52,614 nt of DNA from JBBDJG01 sp040880005. GTDB taxonomy: Bacteria; Actinomycetota; Thermoleophilia; Solirubrobacterales; JBBDJG01. Below the pieces are notes generated by a model, which was not told the origin of the DNA, searched no databases, and saw only the letters and a program-made list of their open reading frames with translations. This document shows positions 31,672-40,669 of the stretch, in pieces. Both the position numbers and the translations under genes were made by a program. How positions within the stretch are numbered: the first letter of the stretch is position 1; each line of letters starts with the position of its first letter. Where the stretch lies: contig JBBDJG010000001.1 of assembly GCA_040880005.1 (NCBI GenBank), forward strand, positions 1 through 52,614, read 5' to 3'.

Positions 31672-32400
31672 ATGCCCGGTTACTACAAGACGGAAGCTGT
31701 CGTACTGCGCTCGATGCGGCTGCGCGAGGCCGACCGGATCGTGCACCTGTACACCAGGTCGCGAGGACAGGTGGGAGCCGTGGTGAAAGGGGTGCGTCGC
31801 ACTCGTTCGCGTTTCGGCGGCCGGCTCGAGCCGTTCATGCGCTTGCGACTCGTGATGTATGCGGGCAGGGGCGACCTCGACACGATCACGCAGGCCGAGG
31901 CGCTCGAATGGCATCCGAAGCTGCGCACACGCGGAGCCTCGCTGCACATGGCGGGCCTGGCGTGCGAATCGGTGCTGAGGCTGTTCAGTGACGGTGAGTC
32001 GAACGAGGCCGCCTACAACCTTCTTTGCAGGGAGCTTCAGCTTCTCGACGCGCATGAGGACGTCGCCGGGGCGGCGAACCTGCTGGCGTTCCGCCTCAAG
32101 CTGCTGCTCGCGGCCGGGTTCGTGCCAGAGCTATCCGAGTGCGTGTGGTGTGGCGCCGATGTTGCGGAGGCTGGGGTGGCCGGGTTCTCGTCGGCAGCCG
32201 GAGGCGTGCTGTGCAGAGCCTGCCCGCGCGGGGATTGCATGGCGCTCGACGAGCGTTCGCGCTCGTTCATGGCGGCGGCGCTCGCAGCCCAGCTCAAGGA
32301 CACGCCGGAGTCGAACCCGTCCATGCTTTCCCAGGTCGATCGCGCGGTCACCGGTACGCTCGAACACCATGCTCACGTGAGCCTGCGCAGCGTCGCCTGA
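31672..32400 (+). CDS. recO: DNA repair protein RecO
   Basis: Recombination mediator that loads RecA with RecR on SSB-coated DNA. The 242-aa protein has the N-terminal OB fold (YYKTEAVVLRSMRLREADRIVHLYTRSRGQVGAVVKGVRR) recognised in segments, the helical core, and a zinc site from Cys in SECVWCGA and CRACPRGDC. The ATG at 31672 gives the standard N-terminus; the frame is open upstream through the antisense of the glutaredoxin gene, which is a shadow. A good -10-like TACAAT follows the gene at 32423. Confidence 0.93.
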   Translation: MPGYYKTEAVVLRSMRLREADRIVHLYTRSRGQVGAVVKGVRRTRSRFGGRLEPFMRLRLVMYAGRGDLDTITQAEALEWHPKLRTRGASLHMAGLACESVLRLFSDGESNEAAYNLLCRELQLLDAHEDVAGAANLLAFRLKLLLAAGFVPELSECVWCGADVAEAGVAGFSSAAGGVLCRACPRGDCMALDERSRSFMAAALAAQLKDTPESNPSMLSQVDRAVTGTLEHHAHVSLRSVA

Positions 32401-32470
32401 GCGTCCTCTGTAGCCACGGCAATACAATCCGCCCGGCGCCGCGCACAACTCCGGCTCGAGGCATATACAG

Positions 32471-35152
32471 ATGAACGCACTTGCGACACGCACTAAGTAC
32501 GTCTACGGCCTCGCCGAGGGCTCCAGAGAGATGAAGGACCTGCTGGGTGGCAAGGGAGCGAACCTCGCTGAGATGGCGCGAATCGGGGGCGCGGTGCGCG
32601 TGCCGGCCGGATTCACCGTGACGACGCAGGCGTGCATCGCCTACATGAGCAAGGGCGAGTTTCCGAAAGGCCTGGAGAGTCAGGTCGGGCAGGCGCTAAA
32701 GGACCTGGAGAAGGAGTCGGGCAGACGGCTCGGTGACTCACGGGATCCACTGCTCGTGTCGGTGCGATCGGGCGCGCGCGAGTCGATGCCGGGGATGATG
32801 GATACGGTGCTGAACCTCGGGCTGGGTGACGGTGCGGTTGAGGCGCTGTCCGCTGCCACGTCGAACGAGCGCTTTGCCTGGGACTCGTATCGCCGCTTCG
32901 TGCAGATGTTCGGGAACGTCGTCTGCGAGATCGAGGGTGTGCTGTTCGAAGATGCGATCAAGCGGCTCAAGCAAGAGCGGTCGGTGCAGTTCGACACTGA
33001 GCTGTCCGCCGGCGATCTGCGCGGGCTCGTTGACGAGTTCAAGCGGATCTTCGAACGCCAGACAGGAGGGCCCTTCCCTCAGGACCCACGCGAGCAGCTC
33101 CTGCGGGCGATCCGTGCGGTGTTCGATTCGTGGAACGGCGCTCGCGCGATCGATTATCGCCGCATCAACCAGATTCCCGACGATTGGGGCACGGCGGTCA
33201 ACGTGCAGCAGATGGTGTTCGGCAACAAAGGAGAGGGTTCAGGGTCCGGAGTTGCCTTCAGCCGGGACGAGACCACCGGCGCGCCCGAGCCATCCGGCGA
33301 CTTCCTCCCCAACGCGCAGGGCGAGGACGTCGTCTCCGGCACACGCAACACGAAGGACCTCGACGACCTGGCGCGCCTCATGCCGGAGGTCCACGTGCAG
33401 CTGATCGAGATCATGCGCACGCTCGAGCGTCACTACCGCGACATGCAGGATGTCGAGTTCACGATTGAAGAGGGGACGCTGTACATGCTCCAGACACGCA
33501 GCGCGAAGCGGCCGGCGCAGGCGGCGGTGCGCGTGGCGGTCGACATGGTCGAAGAGGGGCTGATGACGCGCGAGCAAGCTCTGGCGAAGCTCGACGCTTC
33601 GAAGCTGGACGCTCTGCTGCACCCGACCTTCGATCCCGGCCACGTCTACGAGCCGCTCGCCAGGGGAGTGCCGGCTTCGCCGGGGGCGGCCAAGGGAGCG
33701 ATCGTCTTCACCGCACAGGACGCGGTCGAGCAGACGGCCGACGGGCGGGCGGTCCTGCTCGTGCGGCCCTTCACGGAGGCCGACGACGTTGCGGGCTTTC
33801 ACGCGGCCAAGGGCATCCTCACATCGGAAGGTGGAAAGGCTTCCCACGCAGCCCTGGTGGCACGCGGCATGGGCCGGCCCTGCGTGTGCGGCGCGGCTCA
33901 GCTCGACATCGATCTCTCCGAGCGCGTTGTGCGCGTCAACGGCACGGTGCTCCATGAGGGCGACGCGATCGCGATCGACGGGTCCACGGGCAACATAACC
34001 ACCGATGACGTGCCTCTGGTCGAGGCCGGTATCGACCGTCACTTCGAGACGGTGCTCGATTGGTCAGACCAGATCAGGCGCCTGGGGGTTCGAGCGAACG
34101 CGGACACGCCGATCGACGCGGAGGCGGGTCGCCGCTTCGGAGCCGAGGGCGTCGGGCTTTGCCGCACCGAGCACATGTTCTTGGGCGACGATCGCCTGGC
34201 GAGGATGAAAGCGGTGATCCTGGCCGGCGATGAGAGTGGGCGGCTCACCGTTCTGCAGGAGCTGGAGACCCTCCAGCGCGAAGACTTCGAAGGAATATTC
34301 GAGGTGATGCGCGGAATGCCGGTGACCATCCGTCTGCTCGATCCGCCGCTGCACGAGTTTCTCCCGAAAGAGGTCGAGCTGGTCACGGAGATTGAACGTC
34401 TTCGTGTCTCGTCTCCCTACGGTGGCGAATTGGAGCGCCTGGAGGCGGAGCTGCATCGGGTGCGCGAGCTGGAGGAGGCAAATCCGATGCTGGGCACTCG
34501 CGGCTGCCGCTTGGGTTTGGTCTTTCCGGAGATCTACGAGATGCAGGTGCGAGCGATCGTGTCGGCGGCGGCGGCCGTCCGAGAGCGCTTCGGCGAGCAG
34601 CCCGAGTTGGAGATCATGATTCCGCTGGTCGACTACGAGCAGGAGCTGGAGACCCTGCGGGATCTGGTACTGCGCGTCGCGACGACGACGCTCCCCGCGG
34701 CGTCCGGCGACCCGGTTGCGTTTGCCGTCGGAACGATGATCGAGCTTCCGCGCGCGTGCCTGATCGCGGATCGACTTGCACAGCACGCCGACTTCTTCAG
34801 CTTCGGCACCAACGACCTGACGCAGACGGCGCTCGGCCTCTCGCGCGACGACGCCGAGGGCAGATTCCTCAGCGAGTATCTGGAGCGCAGGATCGTGGAC
34901 CGCAGCCCGTTCGAGACGATCGACGTGCCGGCGGTCGGTGCCCTCGTTCGGATCGCCGTCGAGAAGGGGCGAGCCGCCAAGCCGCAGCTCGGTCTCGGTA
35001 TCTGCGGCGAGCACGGTGGGGATCCGGCGAGCATCGCCTTCTTCGATCGGGTGGGGCTCGACTATGTGAGCTGTTCCCCGTACCGAGTGCCTATCGCGCG
35101 CGTCGCCGCGGCGCAGGCGACAATCGTGGCCGACGCAAACGGCATTGGCTGA
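32471..35152 (+). CDS. ppdK: Pyruvate, phosphate dikinase
   Basis: Interconverts ATP, phosphate and pyruvate with AMP, diphosphate and phosphoenolpyruvate, important for gluconeogenesis or PPi-based glycolysis. The 893-aa protein has the N-terminal nucleotide-binding domain (LLGGKGANLAEMARIG, SVRSGARESMPGMMDTVLNLG), the swivelling phosphohistidine domain with GGKASHAALVARGMGRPCV, and the C-terminal PEP/pyruvate barrel (GVGLCRTEHMF, LGTRGCRLG, FSFGTNDLTQ, LGICGEHGGDP with the catalytic Cys). Full length and intact. A TACAAT hexamer at 32423-32428 may be its -10 element. No dedicated regulatory kinase/phosphatase gene is nearby. Confidence 0.97.
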   Translation: MNALATRTKYVYGLAEGSREMKDLLGGKGANLAEMARIGGAVRVPAGFTVTTQACIAYMSKGEFPKGLESQVGQALKDLEKESGRRLGDSRDPLLVSVRSGARESMPGMMDTVLNLGLGDGAVEALSAATSNERFAWDSYRRFVQMFGNVVCEIEGVLFEDAIKRLKQERSVQFDTELSAGDLRGLVDEFKRIFERQTGGPFPQDPREQLLRAIRAVFDSWNGARAIDYRRINQIPDDWGTAVNVQQMVFGNKGEGSGSGVAFSRDETTGAPEPSGDFLPNAQGEDVVSGTRNTKDLDDLARLMPEVHVQLIEIMRTLERHYRDMQDVEFTIEEGTLYMLQTRSAKRPAQAAVRVAVDMVEEGLMTREQALAKLDASKLDALLHPTFDPGHVYEPLARGVPASPGAAKGAIVFTAQDAVEQTADGRAVLLVRPFTEADDVAGFHAAKGILTSEGGKASHAALVARGMGRPCVCGAAQLDIDLSERVVRVNGTVLHEGDAIAIDGSTGNITTDDVPLVEAGIDRHFETVLDWSDQIRRLGVRANADTPIDAEAGRRFGAEGVGLCRTEHMFLGDDRLARMKAVILAGDESGRLTVLQELETLQREDFEGIFEVMRGMPVTIRLLDPPLHEFLPKEVELVTEIERLRVSSPYGGELERLEAELHRVRELEEANPMLGTRGCRLGLVFPEIYEMQVRAIVSAAAAVRERFGEQPELEIMIPLVDYEQELETLRDLVLRVATTTLPAASGDPVAFAVGTMIELPRACLIADRLAQHADFFSFGTNDLTQTALGLSRDDAEGRFLSEYLERRIVDRSPFETIDVPAVGALVRIAVEKGRAAKPQLGLGICGEHGGDPASIAFFDRVGLDYVSCSPYRVPIARVAAAQATIVADANGIG

Positions 35153-36392
35153 CGCGCGGCGGCCGCTCAGGGTCGCGGTCGTTGCCGAGTACTACCCGCG
35201 GCCGTCGCACCCCGGTCGGGGAATCTGGGCCCACCGCCAGGCGATTGCAGTGCGCGACCACGATGTCGAACCCTCTGTGCTGGCGCTCGATCGACCGATT
35301 CCGCCGTTGCACGCTTTGCGTTCGCTCGCTCCCAGGCGGAACGGGCGCCCGACGATGGCGCCGTTGCGCGAATGGCTGAGCGGCGCGCGCTCGCTGCCGC
35401 GGCGCGCGGACCTCGACGAAGTCGAGGTCCGCTACGTTCGCTTCCTGGCGCCGCCGCGGCCGACGAGCTATGCGAGCTGGGGCCGCTGGGCCGCAAGGCC
35501 GCTCGGACGTGCGCTTTCGGCTCTCGAGGCGAGCTGGCCATTCGATCTGGTCCACGCCCATTATGCGGTCCCGGCCGGCGACGCGGTGTTGCGCTGGAGG
35601 TGCGCGACCGGTCGAGCGGTGCCGCTGGTCGTCTCCGTTCACGGCGGCGACCTGTCCTACGTCGCCGCACGCAGCGATTCGGGTCGCGCGGTGGCCGCTC
35701 GCGTTCTGCGATCGGCGCAAGCGGTGATCGTAAACAGTGAGTTGACGAAAAGTGGGGTCGAGGCGCTGACCGGCGAGCTGGATCGTCTCGAAGTTGTGCA
35801 TCTGGGGGCCGATGTCGTCCCGGGAGAGCCCGCCAAACACGAGCATCCGACGCTGGTCACCGTCGCCACGCTCGAGCCGCGCAAGAACCAGGAGCGGGTG
35901 ATCGGGGCGCTGGTCGCGCTGCGTGAGCGGCATCCGCAGTTGCGCTACGTGATCGTCGGTCAGGGACCGGACCGCGAGCGACTCGAGCAGCTCGCAAGCC
36001 GGCTCGACGTGATCGACCGCGTGACCTTCGTGGGGGAGGTTTCCCACGAGCGAGCGCTGGCGGAGATGGCGCGTTGCCACTTGCACGTCATGCCCAGCCG
36101 TGACGAGCCTTTCGGTGTCGCCCACGTCGAGGCGATGGCCGCCGGTCTACCCGCGATCGCGGGCGCGGGCACCGGAGCGCAAGACATCGCGGCGGTCGGG
36201 GAGGGGATTGTGCTGGTCGGGCCGGGCGACGACACCGCGATCGCACGTGCGATCGATCGGCTGATCTCGGATCCAACGCGCCGCAACGAGCTTGGTGCGG
36301 CGGCCAGGGAGACCGTCCGCCACCACTTCACCTGGGAGCTTTGCGGCGCTCGCACCGCTGCGATCTACCGAGAGCTGGCCGCGGCGCGGTGA
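35145..36392 (+). CDS. Glycosyltransferase family 4 (GT-B)
   Basis: Retaining glycosyltransferase with two Rossmann domains. The 415-aa protein has VAVVAEYYPRPSHPGRGIWAHRQA at the N-terminus (sugar acceptor side), DLVHAHYAVPAG and VSVHGGDLSYV, and the C-terminal donor site: VATLEPRKNQERVI, YVIVGQGPDRERLEQLA, VMPSRDEPFGVAHVEAMAAGLPAIAG (the E-x7-E type motif). The start is TTG at 35145, overlapping ppdK by 8 nt; no ATG or GTG occurs early in frame. Donor and acceptor cannot be set. Presence of an N-terminal Gly-rich segment suggests a lipid-linked or polysaccharide substrate (inference). Confidence 0.85.
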   Translation: MADARRPLRVAVVAEYYPRPSHPGRGIWAHRQAIAVRDHDVEPSVLALDRPIPPLHALRSLAPRRNGRPTMAPLREWLSGARSLPRRADLDEVEVRYVRFLAPPRPTSYASWGRWAARPLGRALSALEASWPFDLVHAHYAVPAGDAVLRWRCATGRAVPLVVSVHGGDLSYVAARSDSGRAVAARVLRSAQAVIVNSELTKSGVEALTGELDRLEVVHLGADVVPGEPAKHEHPTLVTVATLEPRKNQERVIGALVALRERHPQLRYVIVGQGPDRERLEQLASRLDVIDRVTFVGEVSHERALAEMARCHLHVMPSRDEPFGVAHVEAMAAGLPAIAGAGTGAQDIAAVGEGIVLVGPGDDTAIARAIDRLISDPTRRNELGAAARETVRHHFTWELCGARTAAIYRELAAAR

Positions 36393-36425
36393 CGGTCGAT
36401 CGCGGACGCGTGCGAGAATCGACAT

Positions 36426-37496
36426 ATGGGCGTTACGGATGCACATAGGGCCGACCTCGAAGGCTCCGTTGCCGAGGGCGACGTGGCGGCAGCGTTCGAG
36501 CGGCGTGTGCGGTCAAACGAGGCCGAGCTGCTCTCGTCGAACGCAACGCCGTCCTATCCGGCGCGTCGCGTCCGCGGTGAATCGGCGTGCCGCCTGCGCA
36601 CGCCCTTCCAGCGCGATCGCGATCGCATTGTCCATTCCAAGAGCTTCCGGCGACTGAAGCACAAGACACAGGTCTTCATCGATCCCGAGGGAGACCACTA
36701 CCGCACCCGCATGACGCACACGCTGGAGGCCTGCGGCATCTCGAGAACGGTCGCGCGTGCCCTGCGGCTCAACGAGGATCTGACCGAGACGATCGGTTTG
36801 GGTCACGACCTCGGTCACCCTCCATTCGGGCACGCGGGCGAGGAGGCGTTGGACCGTGCTCTACACGAGCGCACGGGCGAGCGCTTCCATCACAACCGGC
36901 ATTCGTTGCGCGTCGTCGAGGTGCTCGAGCGCGACGGCCGCGGGCTGAACCTCACCGAACAGGTTCGTGATGGGATCCTCAACCACACCGGCCCCGATCT
37001 TCCGGCCACGCTCGAGGCCCGGATCGTGCGGCTCGTCGATCGCATCGCCTACATCAACCACGACATCGACGACGCGGTGCGGGCCGGAGTGCTTTCCGAC
37101 AGCGATCTGCCAGGCGAGGAGATTGCGGTGCTGGGTCGCACGGGCAGCGAGCGCATCGATCGACTGGTGCACGACCTGGTCGAGCACTCGGAGCGCACCG
37201 GCGACATCGTGCAGGGTGACGAGATCGGTGCGGCGATGGCGAGCCTGCGGCGCTTCATGTTCGAGCGCGTTTACTTCGGTGAGCCGGGGCAGGGAGAGCA
37301 GCAGCGCGTGGCCGGAATCGTGGGCGCTCTCTTCGAGCGCTACATGAGCAACCCCGATCTCGTGCCCGGTCCTCCCCCCGGCGATTCCGGCGCGAATCTG
37401 GCGACGCGCGTGACCGACTATCTTGCCGGCATGACGGACCGCTTCTGCCTGCGGGCGTTCGAGGAGGCCGGCGCTCCCGGTCCGCGGGAGCTGTAG
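36426..37496 (+). CDS. dgt: dGTPase-like HD-domain triphosphohydrolase
   Basis: Hydrolyses dGTP or other dNTPs to nucleoside and triphosphate, in nucleotide pool control. The 356-aa protein has the HD phosphohydrolase ligands: RTRMTHTLEACGISRTVARAL (His), GLGHDLGHPPFGHAGEEAL (HD), and a later Asp in RIAYINHDIDDAVRAG. The upstream segment RLRTPFQRDRDRIVHSKSFRRLKHKTQVF is the Dgt signature. Placement immediately before dnaG (2-nt gap) is common in actinobacteria. The ATG at 36426 is used. Confidence 0.93.
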   Translation: MGVTDAHRADLEGSVAEGDVAAAFERRVRSNEAELLSSNATPSYPARRVRGESACRLRTPFQRDRDRIVHSKSFRRLKHKTQVFIDPEGDHYRTRMTHTLEACGISRTVARALRLNEDLTETIGLGHDLGHPPFGHAGEEALDRALHERTGERFHHNRHSLRVVEVLERDGRGLNLTEQVRDGILNHTGPDLPATLEARIVRLVDRIAYINHDIDDAVRAGVLSDSDLPGEEIAVLGRTGSERIDRLVHDLVEHSERTGDIVQGDEIGAAMASLRRFMFERVYFGEPGQGEQQRVAGIVGALFERYMSNPDLVPGPPPGDSGANLATRVTDYLAGMTDRFCLRAFEEAGAPGPREL

Positions 37497-37498
37497 AC

Positions 37499-39283
37499 GT
37501 GAGCCGCATCACCAACGAATCGATCGAGCGGGTTCGTAGCACGGCCGAGATCGTCGATGTCGTTTCCGGTCACTCCGATCTCCGGCGCGTCGGCGGGCGT
37601 TTCACGGGGCTGTGTCCCTTCCACGACGAACGGACGCCCTCGTTCTCGGTCGACCCGGTGAAGGGGCTGTATCACTGCTTCGGTTGTGGAGTTGGCGGAG
37701 ACGTGTTCAAGTTCGTGCAGGAAAAGGAGGCCCTCGACTTTCCGGAGGCGGTCGAGCAGCTCGCCGAGCGCTACGGAGTCGAGCTTTCCTATGACGAGTC
37801 CGACCCGGCCGCAGAGCAGCGCCGCCGTGAGCGCGAGCGCCTATACGAGCTGGTCGCCAAGACAGCAGGCTTCTTCGAGCGCTACTTCGGCGAGTCGAAG
37901 GAGGCCGCGCCGGCCCGGGCATACCTCGAGAGTCGCGGGCTGGGTCGTGAGATCCTGGCCGAATTCGGAGTCGGCTACGCCCCCAGCGCATGGGACCGCG
38001 TGCTCACCAGGGCACTTGAGTCCGGCTACAGCGAGGACGAGCTGCTGGCGGCCGGGCTCGCGCAGCGCGGCCGGCAGGGAGGCGTGTACGACCGCTTCCG
38101 AGGGCGCATCATGTTCCCGCTGCGAGACGAGCGTGGTCGCGTGAGGGGGTTTGGGGCACGTGCCGCGAGCGAGGGCCAGCAGCCAAAGTACGTCAACTCG
38201 CCCGAGAGCGACGTCTATCACAAGGGCGGCTCGCTGTTCGGCATCGACCTCGCGCGCGCTGCCGCCACGCGCGCGGGCGAGGTGATCGTGGTCGAGGGAT
38301 ACACGGACGCGATCGCCCTGCACCAGGCAGGCATCCGCAACGTGGTCGCGGCGATGGGCACGGCTCTCACCGACGAGCAGGTGGCCGCGCTGGCCCGTCT
38401 GGCGCGGGTCGTGATCCTGGCCTTCGATGCCGACGCTTCGGGCCAGGAGGCGATGCTGAGGGTCCACAGGGCCGCTGCAGGGCGCGGAATCGACCTCAAG
38501 GTGGTGCGCCTGCCGGACGATAAGGATCCTTGTGACCTGCTTTCCGAGGCGGGTCCGGACGGCTTTGCGAAGAGGGCAGGGGAAGCGACCTCTTTCTTGG
38601 AGTTTCAGGTGGCGATTGCTCTAGAAGGTGCAGACACGAGCTCCGCAGCGGGCAAGGACCGCGTCGTCGAGCAGCTTGCACCCGTGTTTGCCGAACTCGC
38701 ACCATCAGCGGAGCGCGACGAGCAGATCCGGCGCGTGGCGAGCCAGCTTCAGCTCGACGAGCATTGGCTGACGCCCGCGCTTGCTCGCCACCGGGCATCG
38801 GCCGGCACGACCTCCGCTCCGACCGCGCCGCAGACGGCAGCCAGTCGTTTCGAGCGCTCCGAGCGAATCTTCCTTGCGATGTGCGTATCGAGCGGCGGCA
38901 GTGGCCGGGAATACCTGGAGCGCCTCTCCGACGACCACCTTTCCTCCGAACTGCTCGGCCGCGCGCGAGCCTGGCTTGTCGAGCACTTCGACGAGCCGAC
39001 AGAGGGGCTCGGGGGAGACGAAGAGTTGGCCAGGGTCGTCAGTGAGATCGTCGTGCGCGCGTCGTCGCAGCCAGCCGACGTTCGTGCGCTTGAGGTCGGG
39101 TTTCTCGGGCTCGAGCAGCGGCGTTTGGACCGCGAGACAAAGGTGGCGGCCGAGGCAGGCGATTTCGAGCGCCAGCGCGAATTGTCGATGGAACGCAGCG
39201 AGACCACGGAAGCGATCGCGATGCTCATGGGCGGCGCTTCGGCGCCGTCAATCCCAGGGACGGGTCACAGTGGGTCCGGCTGA
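37499..39283 (+). CDS. dnaG: DNA primase
   Basis: Makes RNA primers for replication. The 594-aa protein has the CHC2 zinc finger (C-P-F-H ... C-F-G-C, about residues 39-64), the RNA polymerase core with LFGIDLARAAATRAGEVIVVEGYTD read in parts, toprim residues VVEGYTDAIALHQAG and ILAFDADASGQEA, and a C-terminal helicase-binding region (about 430-590) that is less conserved. The GTG start at 37499 follows dgt by 2 nt. The C-terminus overlaps the likely sigma-factor start by 14 nt, so both are made from one transcript. Confidence 0.96.
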   Translation: MSRITNESIERVRSTAEIVDVVSGHSDLRRVGGRFTGLCPFHDERTPSFSVDPVKGLYHCFGCGVGGDVFKFVQEKEALDFPEAVEQLAERYGVELSYDESDPAAEQRRRERERLYELVAKTAGFFERYFGESKEAAPARAYLESRGLGREILAEFGVGYAPSAWDRVLTRALESGYSEDELLAAGLAQRGRQGGVYDRFRGRIMFPLRDERGRVRGFGARAASEGQQPKYVNSPESDVYHKGGSLFGIDLARAAATRAGEVIVVEGYTDAIALHQAGIRNVVAAMGTALTDEQVAALARLARVVILAFDADASGQEAMLRVHRAAAGRGIDLKVVRLPDDKDPCDLLSEAGPDGFAKRAGEATSFLEFQVAIALEGADTSSAAGKDRVVEQLAPVFAELAPSAERDEQIRRVASQLQLDEHWLTPALARHRASAGTTSAPTAPQTAASRFERSERIFLAMCVSSGGSGREYLERLSDDHLSSELLGRARAWLVEHFDEPTEGLGGDEELARVVSEIVVRASSQPADVRALEVGFLGLEQRRLDRETKVAAEAGDFERQRELSMERSETTEAIAMLMGGASAPSIPGTGHSGSG

Positions 39284-40163
39284 GAAGGCCTTCGGCCTAG
39301 ACGAGCCCGAGCAGCACGAGCCGGGGGAGGGGGCGACCGCGCCCGACCCGGTTCGGACCTACCTCAAAGAGATCGGGGGCGTGTCGCTGTTGTCTGCGCG
39401 CGACGAGGTACGCCTTGCAAAGCAGATCGAACGAGGCGACCAGGATGCCAAGCGCCAGCTGATCGAAGCGAACCTGCGTCTGGTCGTCTCGATTGCCAAA
39501 CGCTACGGCGGCCGCGGCCTGAGCCTGCTCGACCTGATTCAGGAAGGGAACATGGGGCTGATCCGCGCGTCGGAGAAGTTCGACTATCGGAAGGGCTTCA
39601 AGTTCTCGACTTACGCGACGTGGTGGATTCGCCAGGCGGTTACGCGAGCGATCGCCGACCAGGCCCGCACGATCCGCATACCCGTACACATGGTCGATGC
39701 GATCAACAAGCTTCAGCGCACTCAACGCAAGATGATTCAATCGCTCGGTCGCGATCCGACGCCCGAGGAGCTGGCGGTCGAGCTGGACATCACCCCGGCA
39801 AGGGTGCTCGAGCTGCGAAAGCTCACTCGTGAGACGGTCTCGCTCGAGACGCCCGTGGGGGAGGCCGACGCGTCGCTGGCCGACTTCATCGAAGACGAGT
39901 ACTCGGCCCACCCGCACAACGTCGCAGCCGAGAAGATGATGCAGGAGGATCTGCGCAAGACGCTCGAAGGACTCCCCGGCCGAGAGCGCAGCATTCTCGA
40001 GTTGCGCTACGGACTCGACGGCAGCGAGCCGCTCACGCTCGAACAGGTCGGCAAGCGCTTCGGCGTGACCCGCGAGCGCATCCGGCAGATGGAGATGCGC
40101 ACGCTCAAGCGACTGAAGGCGTTTCGCAAGGCGCGCGGGCTCGAGGAGTCGTTGCGCGACTGA
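39270..40163 (+). CDS. rpoD: RNA polymerase primary sigma factor (sigma-70 / RpoD)
   Basis: The 297-aa protein has region 1.2 (DPVRTYLKEIGGVSLLSARDEVRLAKQIE, seen in parts), region 2 (NLRLVVSIAKRYGGRGLSLLDLIQEGNMGL, then FDYRKGFKFSTYATWWIRQA for -10 recognition and melting), region 3 (HMVDAINKLQRTQRKMIQ), and region 4.2 (LTLEQVGKRFGVTRERIRQME). Region 1.1 is absent, as in short actinobacterial sigma-70 factors. The GTG at 39270 is the best start, overlapping dnaG by 14 nt. dnaG-rpoD linkage supports the principal sigma factor rather than an alternative, though a group 2 factor remains possible. Confidence 0.93.
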   Translation: MGPAEKAFGLDEPEQHEPGEGATAPDPVRTYLKEIGGVSLLSARDEVRLAKQIERGDQDAKRQLIEANLRLVVSIAKRYGGRGLSLLDLIQEGNMGLIRASEKFDYRKGFKFSTYATWWIRQAVTRAIADQARTIRIPVHMVDAINKLQRTQRKMIQSLGRDPTPEELAVELDITPARVLELRKLTRETVSLETPVGEADASLADFIEDEYSAHPHNVAAEKMMQEDLRKTLEGLPGRERSILELRYGLDGSEPLTLEQVGKRFGVTRERIRQMEMRTLKRLKAFRKARGLEESLRD

Positions 40164-40284
40164 GCGTTGGGCGGGTCCGTCTGAGCCGCATTTGATCACC
40201 TTCATGGGCCCTCGACGTGCCTTAGGACACGATCCAAAGCCGGCTCGCCGAACTGGTCGACATTGACCCCGTATATCGGTGTCA

Positions 40285-40410
40285 ATGTCGATACCGATGC
40301 TCCAGACGCTGGGGATCGACCGGCTGCGAGTTGAAGCCAGAAAATGCATTCTTCTATGCTCCAACTGCCACGCGGAGGTGGAGGGAGGAGTTTCAACCGC
40401 TCCGGCATAG
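40285..40410 (+). pseudogene. Remnant of an HNH endonuclease C-terminus
   Basis: A 41-codon frame beginning at ATG 40285 ends with RLRVEARKCILLCSNCHAEVE, the last quarter of a common HNH nuclease family in which the C-x2-C/NCH part closes the zinc and metal site. The N-terminal part with the first CxxC and HH residues is not found upstream in any frame, so this is a broken gene. It ends 12 bp before the tRNA-Asn gene. It may be what is left of a mobile element at the tRNA (inference). Confidence 0.6.
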
Positions 40411-40422
40411 TCATACACGCGG

Positions 40423-40495
40423 TCCCGGGTAATTCAATTGGCAGAATGTCGCGCTGTTAACGCGAAGGTTGCCGGTTCGAGTCCGGCCCCGGGAG
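40423..40495 (+). tRNA. tRNA-Asn (GTT)
   Basis: Cloverleaf of 73 nt: acceptor TCCCGGG/CCCGGGA, D stem ATTC/GAAT, anticodon stem TCGCG/CGCGA with loop CTGTTAA giving anticodon GTT, and T stem GCCGG/CCGGC around TTCGAGT. Discriminator G; CCA is not encoded. The tRNA lies between the HNH remnant and the convergent acyl-CoA dehydrogenase gene. Confidence 0.96.
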
Positions 40496-40669
40496 CTTCA
40501 TTGGCGACCGAGCGTCGCAGAACATTCGATATCGATATCTGCCGGGCGTGAAGAAGGCTCTTCTCACGAAGCAAGACCAGCTTTCCTTTCGCTGGAGGAA
40601 CAAGCCGCGTTACAAGTGGATACGCGTCATCGGAACGCTCGACGCGGCTTAGCCAGGCTCGGGCTCCAG
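40496..40669 (+). other. tRNA-Asn downstream gap with a short unclassified frame
   Basis: A GTG-started frame at 40548-40652 would encode 34 residues (KKALLTKQDQLSFRWRN...), and the frame remains open back towards the tRNA. I do not recognise it, it has no ribosome site, and it may be the tail of a lost gene. Nothing else is seen. Confidence 0.3.
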
